The translations under genes and the position numbers were made by a program. Positions 55,329-63,949 of a stretch of 64,000 bases of DNA are shown piece by piece. Numbering within the stretch: the first letter of the stretch is position 1; the number at the start of each line of letters is the position of its first letter. Source of the stretch: CAZMNY01 sp964567745 (GTDB lineage Bacteria; Planctomycetota; Planctomycetia; Pirellulales; Pirellulaceae); assembly GCA_964567745.1 (NCBI GenBank), contig CAZMNY010000012.1, positions 102,574 through 166,573 on the forward strand, written 5' to 3'. Under the pieces are notes generated by a model. The model was not told the origin of the DNA and did no database searches. It was given only the letters and a program-made list of their open reading frames with translations.

Positions 55329-56012
55329 ATGAAGATTCTGATTGCTGAAGACGACATGCACACGCGAGAAGGGCTCGCCGAAGTACTGCGATCGGAAGGA
55401 TACAGCGTGGTTGTCGCAGTGGATGGTCAATCCGCCATGGACATATTTTCAGAAGAACGCCCTGACCTGGTCTGTCTTGACGTCATGATGCCGAATTTAA
55501 ATGGGTTTGACGTCTGCAGACGGATTCGAGCGAGTCAGCCCAACACGCCGATCGTTTTCATCAGTGCCAAATCGGAAGAGATTGACAAAGTCGTCGGGCT
55601 CGAGCTTGGCGCGGACGATTTTATTGTCAAGCCGTTTGGAGTCAAAGAAGTTGTCGCTCGCATTCGCGCGGTCGCCAGGCGATGTCGGTTACCTGCCGGC
55701 CAGTCGAATCCGACGCCTTTTGTGATGGGCGATCTCGAGATTATTCCGGCGGAACTTCGGGCGAGAAGAAACGGAAACACGTTTTCACTCAGCCCTCGCG
55801 ACTTGAGTATTCTCGTACTGTTTCACCAGCGTCAAGGTGAAGTGCTTGAGCGAAACACAATCTTCAACGAGTGCTGGGGCGACGACTACATGCCGAATAG
55901 CCGCTCGCTCGATCAACACATCTCACAGCTGAGAAAGCGAATCGAAACCGACCCCAAAGACCCTCAGCTCATTCGGACCGTTCACGGCGCGGGCTACCGC
56001 TACGATGGCTAA
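55329..56012 (+). CDS. OmpR-family response regulator
   Basis: 227 residues. Receiver domain (1-120) with acidic pocket EDD (7-9), phospho-accepting D51 in CLDVMMPNLNG, the Ser/Thr in VFISAKSEE and the Lys in DDFIVKPFG. DNA-binding winged helix (about 130-225) with FSLSPRDLSILVLFHQRQGE, NSRSLDQHISQLRKRIE and the terminal IRTVHGAGYRYDG. It is the partner of the histidine kinase just upstream and acts as a transcription regulator; targets are not evident from the window. Confidence 0.95.
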   Translation: MKILIAEDDMHTREGLAEVLRSEGYSVVVAVDGQSAMDIFSEERPDLVCLDVMMPNLNGFDVCRRIRASQPNTPIVFISAKSEEIDKVVGLELGADDFIVKPFGVKEVVARIRAVARRCRLPAGQSNPTPFVMGDLEIIPAELRARRNGNTFSLSPRDLSILVLFHQRQGEVLERNTIFNECWGDDYMPNSRSLDQHISQLRKRIETDPKDPQLIRTVHGAGYRYDG

Positions 56013-56130
56013 CTCGAAATAATGAGTGCAAAGTGCAAAATGGACGCACGGGCCGGGAGAAGAAGACAGACGGCTTGTCAGGACCGGCCATCGGACGCTG
56101 CTTCTGTACAGCCTTGTTCCGTTTTCGTTC

Positions 56131-57138
56131 CTACCCTAGGTGACGGTGCTGATCGGCTGCCTGCTGCACTTGGAGGCAAACGCGGGTCGAGGCCAACGCT
56201 TCGGCGCAGGTTAGATGCAAGTCGGACTCGCCGCGGATTTCCTTGAGGAACGAATCCAAATAGCCGCCGGGCCGCCCCTCGCTCGCTTCCACGATCCGCA
56301 CTTCGGTTTCGCCGTCGCAAAACAGATTCAGCCCTTTGTCGTTCAGCGAGGTGACGACCACACCGCGATCGCCCCAGACGCAGAACCGCCAGTAGTGCGG
56401 AAACTGATAGGCGAAGGAATCGGGCGTCAAATAGGAGACATCGCAAACGACGCCGGCGCCGTTGGACAATTCCAGCATGGCCTGGCCGCATTCGGCGAAA
56501 TCCGGCGCGTCGGGTGTTCGAGCACTCCAGCATCGAGCCGCGTTGACTTTGGCGATTTCAAGTCCCGTCGCCCACGGGATCAGGTCGATCGCGTGAACGG
56601 CAATATCGTTGAGCGTGCCGCCATGCATGCCATCCTCAAAGTACCAACTGGGACGTTTGCCGCGTAGCAACGGATGTTGACCGTCGAAACTCATCGCTCG
56701 AACCTCGCCGATGGCGCCATCCAAAATTAGCTTTCGAAGGCCGAAGAAAATCGGATGGTCTCGCATGTCGAGCATCACACCGACTTTTCGATCATGCTTG
56801 GACGCCAAGGCCTCAATCCGATCGAGCTCATCCAGGGAAACGCACAGCGGCTTATCGGAGATGACATGTTTACCAGCGGCCAACGCCCGCTCCACGAAGC
56901 TTGACCGCTCGGCATACACGGCGCCTGTCGCAACGACATCACAGGCGGTGTCAGACAACAATTGGTCAAAGTCTTGGTGGGTAATCTCGACAACACCTTC
57001 CGCAGCGAGATCCGCTCGAGTCTGCTCATCCGGTTCGCAGCACGCCACCACGTCGACATCGTCACGCTCCATGCATCGCTGGAACATGTCGCGTACATGA
57101 GGGTGCCTGAATCCGACGAATGCAAATCGTGTCGCCAT
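56131..57138 (-). CDS. Gfo/Idh/MocA-family oxidoreductase
   Basis: 335 residues. The N-terminal Rossmann fold (FAFVGFRHPHVRDMF) carries HPH in place of the usual GxG-x-x-G, a variant found in one planctomycete subgroup. The family's catalytic lysine region is present as HVISDKPLCVSLDELD, and the C-terminal domain shows GGTLNDIAVHAIDLIPWATG, where His residues sit at the active site. Members oxidise or reduce sugars or related alcohols with NAD(P). No signal peptide. It may be co-transcribed with the FMN protein upstream on the same strand (36-base gap), although no functional link is obvious. Confidence 0.85.
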   Translation of the reverse strand: MATRFAFVGFRHPHVRDMFQRCMERDDVDVVACCEPDEQTRADLAAEGVVEITHQDFDQLLSDTACDVVATGAVYAERSSFVERALAAGKHVISDKPLCVSLDELDRIEALASKHDRKVGVMLDMRDHPIFFGLRKLILDGAIGEVRAMSFDGQHPLLRGKRPSWYFEDGMHGGTLNDIAVHAIDLIPWATGLEIAKVNAARCWSARTPDAPDFAECGQAMLELSNGAGVVCDVSYLTPDSFAYQFPHYWRFCVWGDRGVVVTSLNDKGLNLFCDGETEVRIVEASEGRPGGYLDSFLKEIRGESDLHLTCAEALASTRVCLQVQQAADQHRHLG

Positions 57139-57174
57139 GAGATCGTCCTGCCGTATTTCTATCGTTATTTTCTC

Positions 57175-58656
57175 TTAATGTGCCGCATCGCCCGACTGCG
57201 GATAGCCAAAGTACTCGGAGGCTGACACGCCAACCGATCCATCTCGCAAGATCTCAAACGTATCCGTGTTGATTTGCGATGGATGTTCGACTCCGCAAGC
57301 GCGGCTCAACTGCAACAGTTCCTTTCGCAACACCACGAGGTAGTTGGCGAGTCGGTTGGTTTTGTGGTTTGGGTCGAGCCCTCTCATAAGCCAGCTATTC
57401 TGTGTGGCGACTCCTGTCGGACAGTGTCCCGTATGGCACTTAAGGGCCTGGATGCATCCGATGGCCAACATCGCTTCTCGGCCGATGTTAATCATGTCGC
57501 ATCCGAGGCCGAACGCGAGCAGAGCCGACTGAGGGAAGCCGAGTTTGCCCGAGCCGATAAAAACGACTTTGTCTTCGAGATCGGCTTCGAGAAATTCCAT
57601 ATAGACGCTGCTCATGCCAATGTTAAACGGCAACGCCACGTGATCGGTAAAGACGAGCGGTGCCGCGCCGGTGCCTCCCTCGCCGCCGTCGATGCAAATG
57701 AAATCGACGCCGCGCTCTGTCTTATTCATCTGCTCGCATAGGTCTCGCCAAAAACCCATCTGTCCGACCGCCGACTTAATTCCAACCGGGAGCCCAGTCT
57801 CATCGGCGAGCATTTCGACCCAATCGAGCATGCTGTCGACACACTTAAACTCGACATGCGATGACGGACTAATGCAGTCGCGCCCCATCGGCACGCCACG
57901 GATAGAGGAAATCTCGCTCGTAATTTTTGACGAGGGCAGCAAGCCGCCTCGTCCTGGCTTGGCGCCTTGACTCAACTTGACCTCAATGGCCCGAATTGGA
58001 TTGGCGTCGATTACGTCCTTGAACTTCTTGAGATCAAATCGCCCTCGCTCATCGCGGCAGCCATAGTATCCAGTCCCGATTTGCCAGATCAGCTCACCAC
58101 CATGTTGATGATGGGCCGACACGCCGCCCTCGCCGGTGTTGTGCAAACATCCCGCCAGTTTTGCCCCGCGGTTCAACGCTTCGACGGCCGGTGCGCTAAG
58201 CGAGCCGTAACTCATCGCGGAAATGTTGACGATGGAATCGGGCTGGAACGCCTTCTCGCGTTGCCGATGGCCGCCGAGCACTTTGGCGCACGGGATTCTG
58301 AAATGTCGATCATATTCTTCGCTGTCATCCGCGGGCTCGCTGAGCGGAAATGCCGAGTGACGAATGATCAAGTAGTGCGGCGACGACTCAAAATCGTTGT
58401 CCGTCCCGAAACCAAAATAGTTATTCTGATTCTTCGACGACGCGTAAACCCAACTGCGTTGGTCGCGACTGAACGGCCGCTCTTCGTTGTTACTCGTCAC
58501 AATGTACTGGCGCAGTTCCGGGCCAATGCTTTCGAGCCAATAGCGGAAATGGCCAATGATCGGAAAGTTGTGAAGAATCGCGTGCTTGCGCTGCACGAGG
58601 TCATAGACGACCATGAGAGTCAGAGCAACAACTACCGCCGCGATCAACCACTCCAT
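57175..58656 (-). CDS. membrane-anchored FMN-binding glutamate synthase-like protein
   Basis: 493 residues with an AGGAG ribosome site. One N-terminal membrane helix (about 3-19), then the FMN-binding TIM barrel of glutamate synthase: VNISAMSYGSLSAPAVEALN, GGLLPSSKI, FICIDGGEGGTGAAPLVFTD, GSGKLGFPQSALLAFGLGCD and the iron-sulfur Cys cluster CIQALKCHTGHCPTGVATQN. Stand-alone proteins of this type lack the glutamine amidotransferase half, so they may be oxidoreductases other than glutamate synthase; their true reaction is unknown. The membrane anchor suggests electron exchange with a membrane partner. Confidence 0.9.
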   Translation of the reverse strand: MEWLIAAVVVALTLMVVYDLVQRKHAILHNFPIIGHFRYWLESIGPELRQYIVTSNNEERPFSRDQRSWVYASSKNQNNYFGFGTDNDFESSPHYLIIRHSAFPLSEPADDSEEYDRHFRIPCAKVLGGHRQREKAFQPDSIVNISAMSYGSLSAPAVEALNRGAKLAGCLHNTGEGGVSAHHQHGGELIWQIGTGYYGCRDERGRFDLKKFKDVIDANPIRAIEVKLSQGAKPGRGGLLPSSKITSEISSIRGVPMGRDCISPSSHVEFKCVDSMLDWVEMLADETGLPVGIKSAVGQMGFWRDLCEQMNKTERGVDFICIDGGEGGTGAAPLVFTDHVALPFNIGMSSVYMEFLEADLEDKVVFIGSGKLGFPQSALLAFGLGCDMINIGREAMLAIGCIQALKCHTGHCPTGVATQNSWLMRGLDPNHKTNRLANYLVVLRKELLQLSRACGVEHPSQINTDTFEILRDGSVGVSASEYFGYPQSGDAAH

Positions 58657-58773
58657 AAATAAGTCTCCTATAAAGAGCTACTCTTGTGGACAACTGACTT
58701 TCCAAGGCGAATCTTAACCGCGCCGTGCGATCCTCTGGCGGAAGCAGATTTGCATCACTTGTTTAACACGCGG

Positions 58774-59652
58774 TCAAACGTCTAGATCACTCTGCCCCCA
58801 CGGCATTGGCATCGTTGGCGGCTTTGTGTGACGCAGCAACCGTTCGTCTTTCGGGCGTTCCTTGAACCACTCGACAAGCGTCACCAATTGCTTGACCGCC
58901 TCGTCATAAGCGACCTTGCCCTTGGCCGCCGAGGCGAGTTCGGCATCGCCCATCACGCCCGACTCGGTGTAGCTGCTGGTCCAGGCGACAACCGTGCCCG
59001 GCCCCTCAGCGACAAGATCCACGTACATGAAGGGACTGTTCTCTTCGTTGAAGCTGATGTACTCGCTGCGAATCTTGTCTTTCCGAACGTTATCCTCGTC
59101 GAGATACAGGTACATCGACGTCTCCAGCTCGCCGGCATGTGCGCAACCGCCCGGGATTCGCCCCTCGCGCCAATCGGGCAAGAAGTCCTTATCCACCGTC
59201 AGAAGATTCCACCACGCGGTGCACATACACTCCGCATCGGTCTCTAAATTGGTTCGACGGGCGACAAGATTGAGATTGGGCATGTTGGAGCCGTGACCGT
59301 TCAGCAAAATGATCTTCTTGAAACCGTGATAGGCAAGCGACTTGGTGATATCGATCACATGCCGCATGAAGTGTTCGTAATGGTTATTGATGGTTCCTGG
59401 GAAATCCATCACGTGGCCGGTATAGCCATAGGCCACGATCGGCAACACTTTCATCTTGTCCGGTATCTGCTCGCCCGCCCCATTGGCGACTCCCATCGGG
59501 CAAACCAAATCGACATCCAGCGGCAGATGCGGACCATGCTGCTCGACTGCTCCGCAGGGCACGATGCAGACTTGCCCTGCTTCGATCGATTCGTTGATTT
59601 CCGGCCAAGTCAGTTTTTCGTACCGGTGATCCGTCATGGCGCGAGATGTCAT
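58774..59652 (-). CDS. creatininase-family amidohydrolase
   Basis: 292 residues from ATG 59652, set by GAGGAG five bases upstream; the frame is open nine codons further. Metal-site motifs of the creatininase fold: PCGAVEQHGPHLPLDVDLVC (Glu, His, Asp ligands) and ILLNGHGSNMPNL, plus a Glu in GELETSMYLYL. Family members hydrolyse cyclic or linear amides (creatinine, formamidopyrimidines) or cleave peptides such as MftE. Which of these applies cannot be told. No cofactor-biosynthesis genes are near. Separate from the FMN protein gene downstream by 117 bases. Confidence 0.9.
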   Translation of the reverse strand: MTSRAMTDHRYEKLTWPEINESIEAGQVCIVPCGAVEQHGPHLPLDVDLVCPMGVANGAGEQIPDKMKVLPIVAYGYTGHVMDFPGTINNHYEHFMRHVIDITKSLAYHGFKKIILLNGHGSNMPNLNLVARRTNLETDAECMCTAWWNLLTVDKDFLPDWREGRIPGGCAHAGELETSMYLYLDEDNVRKDKIRSEYISFNEENSPFMYVDLVAEGPGTVVAWTSSYTESGVMGDAELASAAKGKVAYDEAVKQLVTLVEWFKERPKDERLLRHTKPPTMPMPWGQSDLDV

Positions 59653-60069
59653 GTTGCTCCTCGGGTCGAAATTGACCATTGGCTGAACCGTCCAAAGTTC
59701 CGCGTATTAGAGCGAACTCGGCGACCGAGTGAAATCATGCATAGAGAAGATGCGCAGAACATGCGTGAACCATCCGAAACGAATTACGGCATGGGAAGCC
59801 AGTGGCGCACAACGCAGGTTCCCGCCGCGCCAACCACCGTCACGTCCAGACCCCAACGAGCTCGCCTCGCGATGGTGAATCAGGTTGGAAAGCCAGGCGC
59901 AACGCGCGGCGATGCCCAATGTGACGACTGGCATCAATTTTCTTCGCCGATTTTCACTTTGCGGAGGAACAGATGGCGAGCTAAGGCGAGAAGACGGGGT
60001 ACAGCCTCGCCTACGGCGACGGGTTAAACGAATCCGTTTTCTGCATACGTCCGACTTGACTCGTTCCCA
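59653..60069. other. intergenic stretch
   Basis: 417 bases between two minus-strand genes. The long plus-strand open frame that crosses it is antisense to the creatininase gene and not coding-like. Contains repeat copy 2 (60009-60032). Nothing else was recognised. Confidence 0.5.
60009..60032 (+). repeat. short intergenic repeat, copy 2
   Basis: The stretch GCCTACGGCGACGGGTTAAA with its next four bases resembles copy 1 at 51764. It is noncoding, about 40 bases after the end of the following minus-strand gene. Confidence 0.4.
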
Positions 60070-60513
60070 CTAACGGAACCAGATCGTGTCGGCCAACCAC
60101 TTGCCGCCTCTCTTGACGAACGTCGCAATCGTTCGGCTGTTCTTCATCTTGATTTTGGCCGTTGAGGGATTAAGAAGTTCAACTCGATGCACCAGTACTT
60201 TCGCCGTTACTCGGTCGACCTCTTTGGCCGCTTTCGTGACGTTTTCCACCGTAATCCGACTTTGCAGTCGAGCAGTGAAAAACGGCATGAGTCGCTTAAC
60301 GTCGCCCTTCTTGATGAGTGTCAACTGTTTCGCGACCAGCGCTCGAGATAGCGATTTGAACTGCTCGGCCGCGTCCGGCTTTGGGGACTCACTCGATTTG
60401 CTAGCGCGCTGTTCCGAGATTGGCGCCTTGCCTTGGGCATGCAAGATTGTCGATGGAGTCGACGCGGCAGTGGTGGCAACTAGCAGAGCGAGTTGGCGAT
60501 TTAAAAAGATCAT
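60070..60513 (-). CDS. small exported protein of unknown function
   Basis: 147 residues with a probable signal peptide (FLNRQLALLVATTAASTPSTI, cut near LHAQG). The mature part has a Ser/Lys-rich linker (about 28-48), a helical stretch (AEQFKSLSRALVAKQLTLIKKG), then alternating strands ending KRGGKWLADTIWFR. This strand-rich ending after helices resembles NTF2-like/DUF4878 proteins, where GxW near the end is common, but similarity is only in pattern. Single gene, downstream neighbour on the same strand 417 bases away. Confidence 0.65.
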   Translation of the reverse strand: MIFLNRQLALLVATTAASTPSTILHAQGKAPISEQRASKSSESPKPDAAEQFKSLSRALVAKQLTLIKKGDVKRLMPFFTARLQSRITVENVTKAAKEVDRVTAKVLVHRVELLNPSTAKIKMKNSRTIATFVKRGGKWLADTIWFR

Positions 60514-60541
60514 GGTTTAACGCTCCCGCGTCATATAGCGA

Positions 60542-60910
60542 TCAGATTCCTACGGCGACCGAGTCAAACGTCCCGGCGGCCGCCCGTTCCGCATAGCTTG
60601 CCACAAGCTCGAGGAGATTCCGGCGATCGATGGGCTTCGTTGCGTAATCGTCACATCCCGCGTCCAAGCAGAGTTGACGGTCGGTCGCCATCGCATGGGT
60701 AGTCAAGGCGACGACCGGGAAAGAATAGCCATCGTGAAGAAGTCGTCGAGTGGCGGAGTAGCCATGGTCGGCATCCCCGTCATGTTCGGCGAGCCTGTGC
60801 GACCCGGCGCCATCCTGACTCAACTGATTTTGTTGCCGGCAAACGGCGGCGAGCTGAAGTCCATCAACGTTCGAGAGCGAGTTGGCACGGTGATCATCAA
60901 CAACTGATGA
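60542..60910 (-). pseudogene. remnant of a response-regulator receiver domain (hybrid kinase tail)
   Basis: The last 60 codons on the minus strand read GYSATRRLLHDGYSFPVVAL, then AMATDRQLCLDAGCDDYATK and PIDRRNLLELVASYAE, the second half of a receiver domain as found at the end of planctomycete hybrid histidine kinases. Just upstream the phospho-Asp region is legible only in another frame (MTGMPTM where M-D-x-x-M-P-x-M-D-G is expected), consistent with a four-base loss near 60762. A VVDDHRAN stretch near 60880-60905 may be the start of the domain. The kinase part is absent and no start codon or ribosome site is seen. A broken leftover, not a gene. Confidence 0.7.
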
Positions 60911-60935
60911 GGCCAACAGCGAAGTGAATTGGGGA

Positions 60936-60967
60936 GGCGACCGTATGAACTTGCGGTCGCCTTTTTT
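60936..60967 (+). terminator. rho-independent terminator lacking a clear gene
   Basis: Perfect 8-bp stem GGCGACCG (60936-60943) with CGGTCGCC (60954-60961), 10-base loop, then TTTTTT. It points along the plus strand, yet the preceding DNA is the antisense strand of the receiver remnant, so its gene is missing or unrecognised. Confidence 0.75.
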
Positions 60968-61122
60968 GCGCGCGGCTACTTTGAAGGACCACGAATTTCG
61001 TTGAAACCGCCGTTGTTGGTAAACGCGGAGCGCCTCGAGCCGAGGAGTTTCGTGTATGATGTCGACGCGATTTTTCGAGCCGACTGCGGCTGGCAATCGC
61101 TCAACAGACGCCATAGCCGCCC

Positions 61123-62358
61123 ATGCCCGCGCACATTCGAAAAACCGAACACACAATGGACGACATCATTCATCCTGCGCTATCCATTGAGGACGATTCT
61201 TCCTGGCTCGCGATGCGCGACCAATGGCCGATCGAGCCCGAGACAACTTACCTAAATCACGGCTCGTTCGGCCCAACTCCACTCGTCGTCCGCGAGTGCC
61301 AGCAAGAATGGCAACGGCGGTTGGCGGACCAACCAATGGACTTTTACGTCCGCAAGATCGAACCGGCCTGGAAGAACGCACGTAAGCGTTTAGCCGATTT
61401 CGTCGAGGCCGATGAAAACGACTTGGTGTTTGCCGAGAACTCAACCGCAGCGATGAATGTCGTCGCCAATTCTGTTTCGCTCAAACCAGGCGATCAAGTC
61501 TTGTTGACGGATCATGAATACGGCGCTGTTTTTAGAATTTGGCGGCGGGCCTGCCAGCAGACGACCGGTGCCGAAGTCACCACGGCGAAACTGCCGAGTC
61601 GTTTCGAATCGCCGGAGCAAGTTGGCGATTCGATTCTTGCAGCGGCAACTGAGCGAACTCGGATGCTCATCGTGAGTCATGTGACGTCGCCGACAGCGAC
61701 GATTCTGCCCGTTCATGCCATCTGCGAAGAAGCGAGACGGCGAGGCATCTCGGTTTGTATTGACGGGCCTCACGCACCCGCCCAGGTTCCGTTATCGATC
61801 AACACGCTCGCATGCGACTTCTACACGGCGAGCCTTCACAAGTGGGTTTCGGCGCCGTTTGGGTCGGGATTTCTCTATGTCTCCAAGCCGCATCAAGAGA
61901 AAATCGAACCGCCGCTGCTTAGTTGGGGGCGACTTCCTCCACAGACTCCCGATGCCTGGTGGGAGGAATTCGTTTGGCAGGGAACACGAGATCCTTCCGC
62001 CTATTTGGCGACCGGCGCGGCGATCGACTTGATGGAACGTCAGCTTGGTTTGTCAATTTTTCGAGCTCGCACCCATTTCCTTGCCAATTACGCGCGGCAT
62101 AGAATCATTGAGTTGACTGGCCTCGAGCCACAGACTCCCGATAGCGACCAATGGTACGGGAGCATGGTTGGCTTGCCGCTTCCACCGGGTAATGCCGCAG
62201 ATTTGCAAAACGCCCTCTGGCAGCAGTACAAGATCGAGACGCCAGTAATCGAACACAATGGCCAACGGTCGATTCGCGTGTCGTGCCATGTCTATAATTG
62301 TCACGCCGATATCGACCTCTTGGTCGAGTCACTGAGAACATTGCTCGCCGCCGAGTAA
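61123..62358 (+). CDS. class V aminotransferase-fold protein (isopenicillin-N epimerase-like)
   Basis: 411 residues; ATG 61156 is an equally possible start, as neither has a ribosome site. PLP enzyme with YLNHGSFGPTP at the start (phosphate contacts), ENSTAAMNVVANS, the cofactor Asp in CIDGPHAPAQVPL, and the PLP lysine K240 in ASLHKWVSAPFGSGFL. The late GSM and RISCHVYN segments fit the family. Members include isopenicillin-N epimerase, cysteine desulfurase-like and hercynylcysteine sulfoxide lyase (EgtE) enzymes; no ergothioneine or beta-lactam genes are nearby, so the reaction stays open. Downstream phosphatase gene is 81 bases away on the same strand. Confidence 0.85.
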   Translation: MPAHIRKTEHTMDDIIHPALSIEDDSSWLAMRDQWPIEPETTYLNHGSFGPTPLVVRECQQEWQRRLADQPMDFYVRKIEPAWKNARKRLADFVEADENDLVFAENSTAAMNVVANSVSLKPGDQVLLTDHEYGAVFRIWRRACQQTTGAEVTTAKLPSRFESPEQVGDSILAAATERTRMLIVSHVTSPTATILPVHAICEEARRRGISVCIDGPHAPAQVPLSINTLACDFYTASLHKWVSAPFGSGFLYVSKPHQEKIEPPLLSWGRLPPQTPDAWWEEFVWQGTRDPSAYLATGAAIDLMERQLGLSIFRARTHFLANYARHRIIELTGLEPQTPDSDQWYGSMVGLPLPPGNAADLQNALWQQYKIETPVIEHNGQRSIRVSCHVYNCHADIDLLVESLRTLLAAE

Positions 62359-62439
62359 CTACTGCGGCATAACGATAAAACAACGATATGACAACAAGAT
62401 TCCTGTGTTGCTCGAGCCATAGAGTGCTCGAATAAGATA

Positions 62440-62964
62440 ATGCACGCCAAACTGACCCATGCACTGTTCATACCAAGCCTGTTGGGCGAAATGGCGGCGT
62501 TCCTGGTCACATCACGGCGGTGGTGGGACAAAATAGACGATCAGATCATCGTGGGTGCTTTGCCATTCAAGCGACACGTTCCGCAACTGCATGACCTCGG
62601 CGTTCGTCAAGTCGTCAATATGTGCAGCGAGTATCGCGGCCCTACGACGACATACGAGGGATTCGGCATCGAGCAACTCCGCCTACCAACGCTCGACTTC
62701 CACCAGCCGGCGCTGTCCGACGTACTCAAGGCGATACAATTCGTCGAGCGGGGGAACCAAGCCGGTGGGCGAACCTATCTTCATTGCAAAGCTGGACGAG
62801 GACGTAGCGCCGCGGTCGCTGTGTGCTGGCTGATGGCAAAACACGGCAAGTCCTCGATCGAGGCGGAGGAGTGGCTGATTCACTGTCGTTCGCACGTCAA
62901 CCGTCGGCTAAGAGAATCCGATATCGTGTGTTCGTTCGCCGATCACCTCAAGCAGCAGAGCTGA
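62440..62964 (+). CDS. dual-specificity protein/lipid phosphatase
   Basis: 174 residues. The signature loop is HCKAGRGRSA with nucleophile C116 and R122, and D86 in TLDFHQP is the likely general acid. The layout (IIVGALPFKRHVPQLHDLGV at the start of the domain, VVNMCSEYRGP, then the loop) is close to the PTPMT1-like branch, whose members dephosphorylate phosphatidylglycerophosphate in bacteria and mitochondria. The first 25 residues are hydrophobic and may touch the membrane, which fits a lipid substrate. A protein substrate is the other option. Confidence 0.85.
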   Translation: MHAKLTHALFIPSLLGEMAAFLVTSRRWWDKIDDQIIVGALPFKRHVPQLHDLGVRQVVNMCSEYRGPTTTYEGFGIEQLRLPTLDFHQPALSDVLKAIQFVERGNQAGGRTYLHCKAGRGRSAAVAVCWLMAKHGKSSIEAEEWLIHCRSHVNRRLRESDIVCSFADHLKQQS

Positions 62965-63064
62965 ATTGCTGCTTGATTAGTTGTACTTAGCTACTCTGTA
63001 TTCGCACGATCCATTCAGAAGACGCGATTCATGACGCGACCAGCTCCAACTAGATTGACATCCG

Positions 63065-63949
63065 ATGGCTGAATCCACCGTTTGCAACCTCTGCACAAGT
63101 CAAGCTGAACTGACGGACGCCGAAGACGCGACGATTGTGAGTTGCGATGTCAGTCAGTTTCAAGATGAGAGTTTTCCTGTCTGGCGATGTCGCGACTGCG
63201 ACTCAATTCACTCGCAGCAGGAAGTCGACTTGGATCGATATTACTCGGACTATTTCGTCCACCAACAGAAACTCGACTTTGTCACCAAGACGGTGTACCG
63301 AAAATACATCCGTGCACTTCAGCGTTGCGGCATGAAGCAAGGCGACAAGGTGCTCGACTACGGTTGCGGCAACGGACTCTTCTTGGATGTGATTAAGCAA
63401 CGCGGCTTCGAGACCGCCAGGGGCTTCGATCCTTACACCGTCGAATTCTCGGATCCCAAGACTCTTCAAACCGAGTTTGATGTTGTGATCGCAACCGAAG
63501 TGATCGAGCACGTCGAGGACCCGCTTGCGTTCATGCAAACGATTGCTTCTCTCGTGCGTCCTGGCGGGCTCGTCGCCATCGCCACCCCGTGTGCTTGCGG
63601 AATTGATCTGGAGACTTGCGATCGGTTTCAATGGGGATTGCATCAACCCTTCCACCGGCACATCCTGTCGCACAAAGTCATGGCCCCTCTGGGACGGCGC
63701 GTTGGCTTGTCGCAAATCCACCTGACACGGCGGAGCTGGGATACGCTCTGGCCGACGGTCAACCTGAGATTTATCGTCGAGTACATTCGGGCGACCGGCC
63801 ATTTGGCGGATGTTGTTGTTGGGCCTCCGCAGGTCGCCCGAGTTTTGAGTTCACCGCGCCTCCTATTTCTCGCCTTGTTCGGCTTCTTCTTTTCACCTCA
63901 AAGCAGCATGCTCGCGATCTATCGCAAGCATGCGCCAGCACACGACTAG
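63065..63949 (+). CDS. class I SAM-dependent methyltransferase with N-terminal Cys-rich region
   Basis: 294 residues. The N-terminus has paired Cys (CNLC at 7-10 and CRDC near 41-44), a zinc-ribbon-like pattern common in sugar/nucleotide methyltransferases. The SAM fold follows: KVLDYGCGNGLFLDVI (motif I), EFDVVIATEVIEHVEDPLAF (motifs II-III) and VRPGGLVAIATP. The C-terminal hydrophobic stretch (LLFLALFGFFF) may associate with the membrane. The Cys-rich start suggests a methyltransferase for sugars of surface polysaccharide, but no polysaccharide genes lie in view. The window ends 51 bases after its stop. Confidence 0.85.
   Translation: MAESTVCNLCTSQAELTDAEDATIVSCDVSQFQDESFPVWRCRDCDSIHSQQEVDLDRYYSDYFVHQQKLDFVTKTVYRKYIRALQRCGMKQGDKVLDYGCGNGLFLDVIKQRGFETARGFDPYTVEFSDPKTLQTEFDVVIATEVIEHVEDPLAFMQTIASLVRPGGLVAIATPCACGIDLETCDRFQWGLHQPFHRHILSHKVMAPLGRRVGLSQIHLTRRSWDTLWPTVNLRFIVEYIRATGHLADVVVGPPQVARVLSSPRLLFLALFGFFFSPQSSMLAIYRKHAPAHD

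Noticed and set aside
59293..60027. Plus-strand open frame of 244 codons
   Set aside because: Mostly antisense to the creatininase-family gene; composition is that of a shadow frame in GC-rich DNA.
60674..60907. Plus-strand 77-codon ORF ending before the terminator at 60936
   Set aside because: Its DNA is the antisense of a recognisable receiver-domain remnant, and its product matches nothing known; kept only as part of the orphan-terminator observation.
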